Shown one piece after another: positions 5,655 through 7,069 of a DNA stretch of 7,069 nucleotides. The notes beneath the pieces were generated by a model, which did no database searches, was not told the DNA's origin, and was given only the letters and a program-made list of their open reading frames with translations. The translations under genes and the position numbers were made by a program. This DNA is from Aquificaceae bacterium (GTDB lineage: Bacteria > Aquificota > Aquificia > Aquificales > Aquificaceae): positions 1-7,069 of the forward strand of contig JALTVH010000028.1 in assembly GCA_027049085.1 (NCBI GenBank), written 5' to 3'. Numbering within the stretch: the stretch's first letter is position 1; each line of letters opens with the position of its first letter.

Positions 5655-7069
5655 ATGAAAAGAAAAAAAGACATTGAAAAAAGGCTGCGGAGTCTTGAGG
5701 CAAGACTCCATATTGCCTCGCAGATCATTGAGAACATGATGGAAGGTCTTATTATCTTGGACGAAAATCTCAAAATACTCGGCGTCAATAGTTCTTTTTG
5801 CAACATAACGGGTCTAAGAGGAGAAGACATTATTGGCAGAAAAATGACGGATCTTGACCTCAAATGGGAGGGGTTCCCTACCTTTGGTGAAGTTCTTGAT
5901 ATAGTCCAGGAGGAAGGTGTGTGGAGGGGTGAGGTCTGGGGAGTCCATACCTCAGGAACCACCTTCTCCTGTGAAGCAGTGATCAGGAGGGTCAACAGGG
6001 AAAAGGTAACTTATATAGTTCTTTTCAGCGACTCAACTGACCGGAGGAGCCTTGAGGCAAGCCTGACCTCCCTTTCCTATTACGACCCTGTCACTGGACT
6101 TCCCAACCGTGCGCTGCTTAGAGAACACCTCAGTGGTGCTGTATCAAGGGCAAGGAATTCTGGGAAAATGGTCGGTGTAATTTTTATTGACCTTGACAAC
6201 TTCAAGTTAATAAACGATAGCCTCGGTCACGAGATTGGGGACAGGCTTCTAAAAGAATTTTCTGCGAGGATGATCTCCTTTTTCCAGTCAGCAACCATGG
6301 TTTCCCGCTTTGGTGGGGACGAATTTGTGATCGTGGTTGAGTACCTTGAGGGAACCGAAGCCCTTGAGAGACTCCTCAGGTCCTTTCTTGAGAGCGTTTC
6401 CCATCCCTTCCACATTGAGGGCAGGAAGATTTATGTAACTGTAAGTGCTGGAATTTCTCTCTTTCCCGTTGATGGGAGCGATCCCAACACCCTGATCAGG
6501 AATGCGGATATGGCAATGCACCATGCCAAGGATATGGGAAGAAACTCCTACAGATTCTTTACAGAAGACCTGAACCTCAAAGTTAACGAGAGGTTCACCA
6601 TAGAGTTGAGGTTAAGGGAGGCTATCGGGAAAGAAGAGTTTGCCCTCTTTTACCAGCCCCAGTTTGAGCTAAGTTCAGGAAAGGTTACTGGTGTTGAGGC
6701 ACTAATTAGGTGGGTCCCCTCAGGTACCGATGTTATTGGTCCCTCACGGTTCATCCATGTTGCCGAAGAAACAGATCTCATAATACCCATTGGTGAGTGG
6801 GTTCTCAGAAAAGCCTGTGCGGACGGAAAGAAGCTATGGGATATGGGCTACAGACTCAGAGTAGGTGTCAATATTTCAGCCAAACAGCTATCATACGTTG
6901 ACCTGATCTCTCTGATAGATGAGATCCTTACAGAAACGGGCTTTGACCCCCACTACTTAGACCTGGAGATAACTGAAAGCGCCCTGATGAGCAACAAGAC
7001 GAGGGCAAGGGACATTCTCCTTGGGCTGAAAGATATGGGTGTGACCGTTTCCATTGATGATTTTGGCAC
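5655..7069 (+). CDS. PAS-GGDEF-EAL cyclic-di-GMP synthase/phosphodiesterase, 3' end outside window
   Basis: Predicted cytoplasmic c-di-GMP turnover protein; 471 whole codons are visible with no stop before the edge. A short basic coiled-coil (1-24, KRKKDIEKRLRSLEARL) leads into a PAS domain (about 24-130). The GGDEF domain (about 140-302) has DPVTGLPNR (144-152), metal ligand D179 in FIDLDNFK, and an intact GGDEF at 220-224. The RxxD inhibitory site is absent; the equivalent positions 211-214 read QSAT. The EAL domain begins near 318 with YQPQ, then EALIRW (E348), NIS (N407), EITES (E438, E441) and DDFG (468-471). All visible catalytic residues are intact, so both synthesis and hydrolysis are plausible. 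About 130 more residues are expected, including the catalytic lysine. The ATG at 5655 follows a weak AAGAAGA site. The gene diverges from hyuB. No transmembrane segment is seen in the visible part. Confidence 0.93.
   Translation, partial: MKRKKDIEKRLRSLEARLHIASQIIENMMEGLIILDENLKILGVNSSFCNITGLRGEDIIGRKMTDLDLKWEGFPTFGEVLDIVQEEGVWRGEVWGVHTSGTTFSCEAVIRRVNREKVTYIVLFSDSTDRRSLEASLTSLSYYDPVTGLPNRALLREHLSGAVSRARNSGKMVGVIFIDLDNFKLINDSLGHEIGDRLLKEFSARMISFFQSATMVSRFGGDEFVIVVEYLEGTEALERLLRSFLESVSHPFHIEGRKIYVTVSAGISLFPVDGSDPNTLIRNADMAMHHAKDMGRNSYRFFTEDLNLKVNERFTIELRLREAIGKEEFALFYQPQFELSSGKVTGVEALIRWVPSGTDVIGPSRFIHVAEETDLIIPIGEWVLRKACADGKKLWDMGYRLRVGVNISAKQLSYVDLISLIDEILTETGFDPHYLDLEITESALMSNKTRARDILLGLKDMGVTVSIDDFG
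5689..5709 (+). repeat. Perfect 9-bp inverted repeat (hairpin) early in the GGDEF-EAL gene
   Basis: GGAGTCTTG (5689-5697) and CAAGACTCC (5701-5709) are exact reverse complements separated by AGG. The repeat begins 34 bases after the first base of the start codon and lies within the coiled-coil coding region. It could form a stable hairpin in the mRNA or act as a DNA dyad. It is not followed by a T-run, so it is not a typical intrinsic terminator. Confidence 0.6.

Noticed and set aside
5689..5709. Inverted repeat as a transcription terminator
   Set aside because: No T-run follows and it lies inside an intact reading frame.
5603..5995. 130-residue minus-strand open frame opposite the GGDEF-EAL start
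   Set aside because: It is antisense to the PAS region, rich in serine and proline as expected of a shadow frame, and has no family features.
1..7069. CRISPR array, tRNA or rRNA gene, insertion sequence or attachment site
   Set aside because: Nearly all bases lie in recognisable protein genes; no direct repeat series, cloverleaf, transposase or terminal repeats were seen by eye.

Overview
The window looks like chromosomal DNA from a thermophilic bacterium of the Aquificaceae (Aquifex/Hydrogenobacter/Thermocrinis relatives). This placement rests on remembered protein resemblance: PurN (ending in a YGTLPVNPALEKF-type tail), IspH and SerS (starting MIDI..LIR) read very much like Aquifex aeolicus proteins. 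No search was run. Packing is dense, with short gaps and several overlaps. No RNA genes, mobile elements or CRISPR repeats were seen.

Layout. Positions 1-5594 hold six genes on the minus strand, probably one transcription unit, in the order hyuB (hydantoinase B/oxoprolinase-type subunit), purN, ispH, a DsbC-like periplasmic thioredoxin-fold protein, a PAS-GGDEF protein with a degenerate active site, and serS. The C-terminal end of serS runs off the left edge. A 60-bp AT-rich intergenic region (5595-5654) separates this block from a divergent plus-strand gene for a PAS-GGDEF-EAL cyclic-di-GMP protein, which runs off the right edge inside its EAL domain.

Functionally the operon mixes housekeeping enzymes (purine synthesis, isoprenoid synthesis, serine tRNA charging) with an envelope redox protein and a signalling protein. 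The mixture is typical of the scrambled operons of Aquificaceae and does not imply one pathway. The most notable feature is the pair of cyclic-di-GMP family proteins. The operon-borne one has a broken GGDEF signature (EGDSF) but keeps the RxxD inhibitory-site motif, so it may be a ligand receptor rather than a synthase. The divergent one has an intact GGDEF and EAL but lacks RxxD. Other points are an hyuB with no adjacent hyuA, purN translation signals embedded in the conserved glycine-rich end of hyuB, a 43-base ispH/dsb overlap, and a perfect 9-bp hairpin just inside the GGDEF-EAL gene. I found no convincing wholly new multi-gene system; most of the window is recognisable genes.
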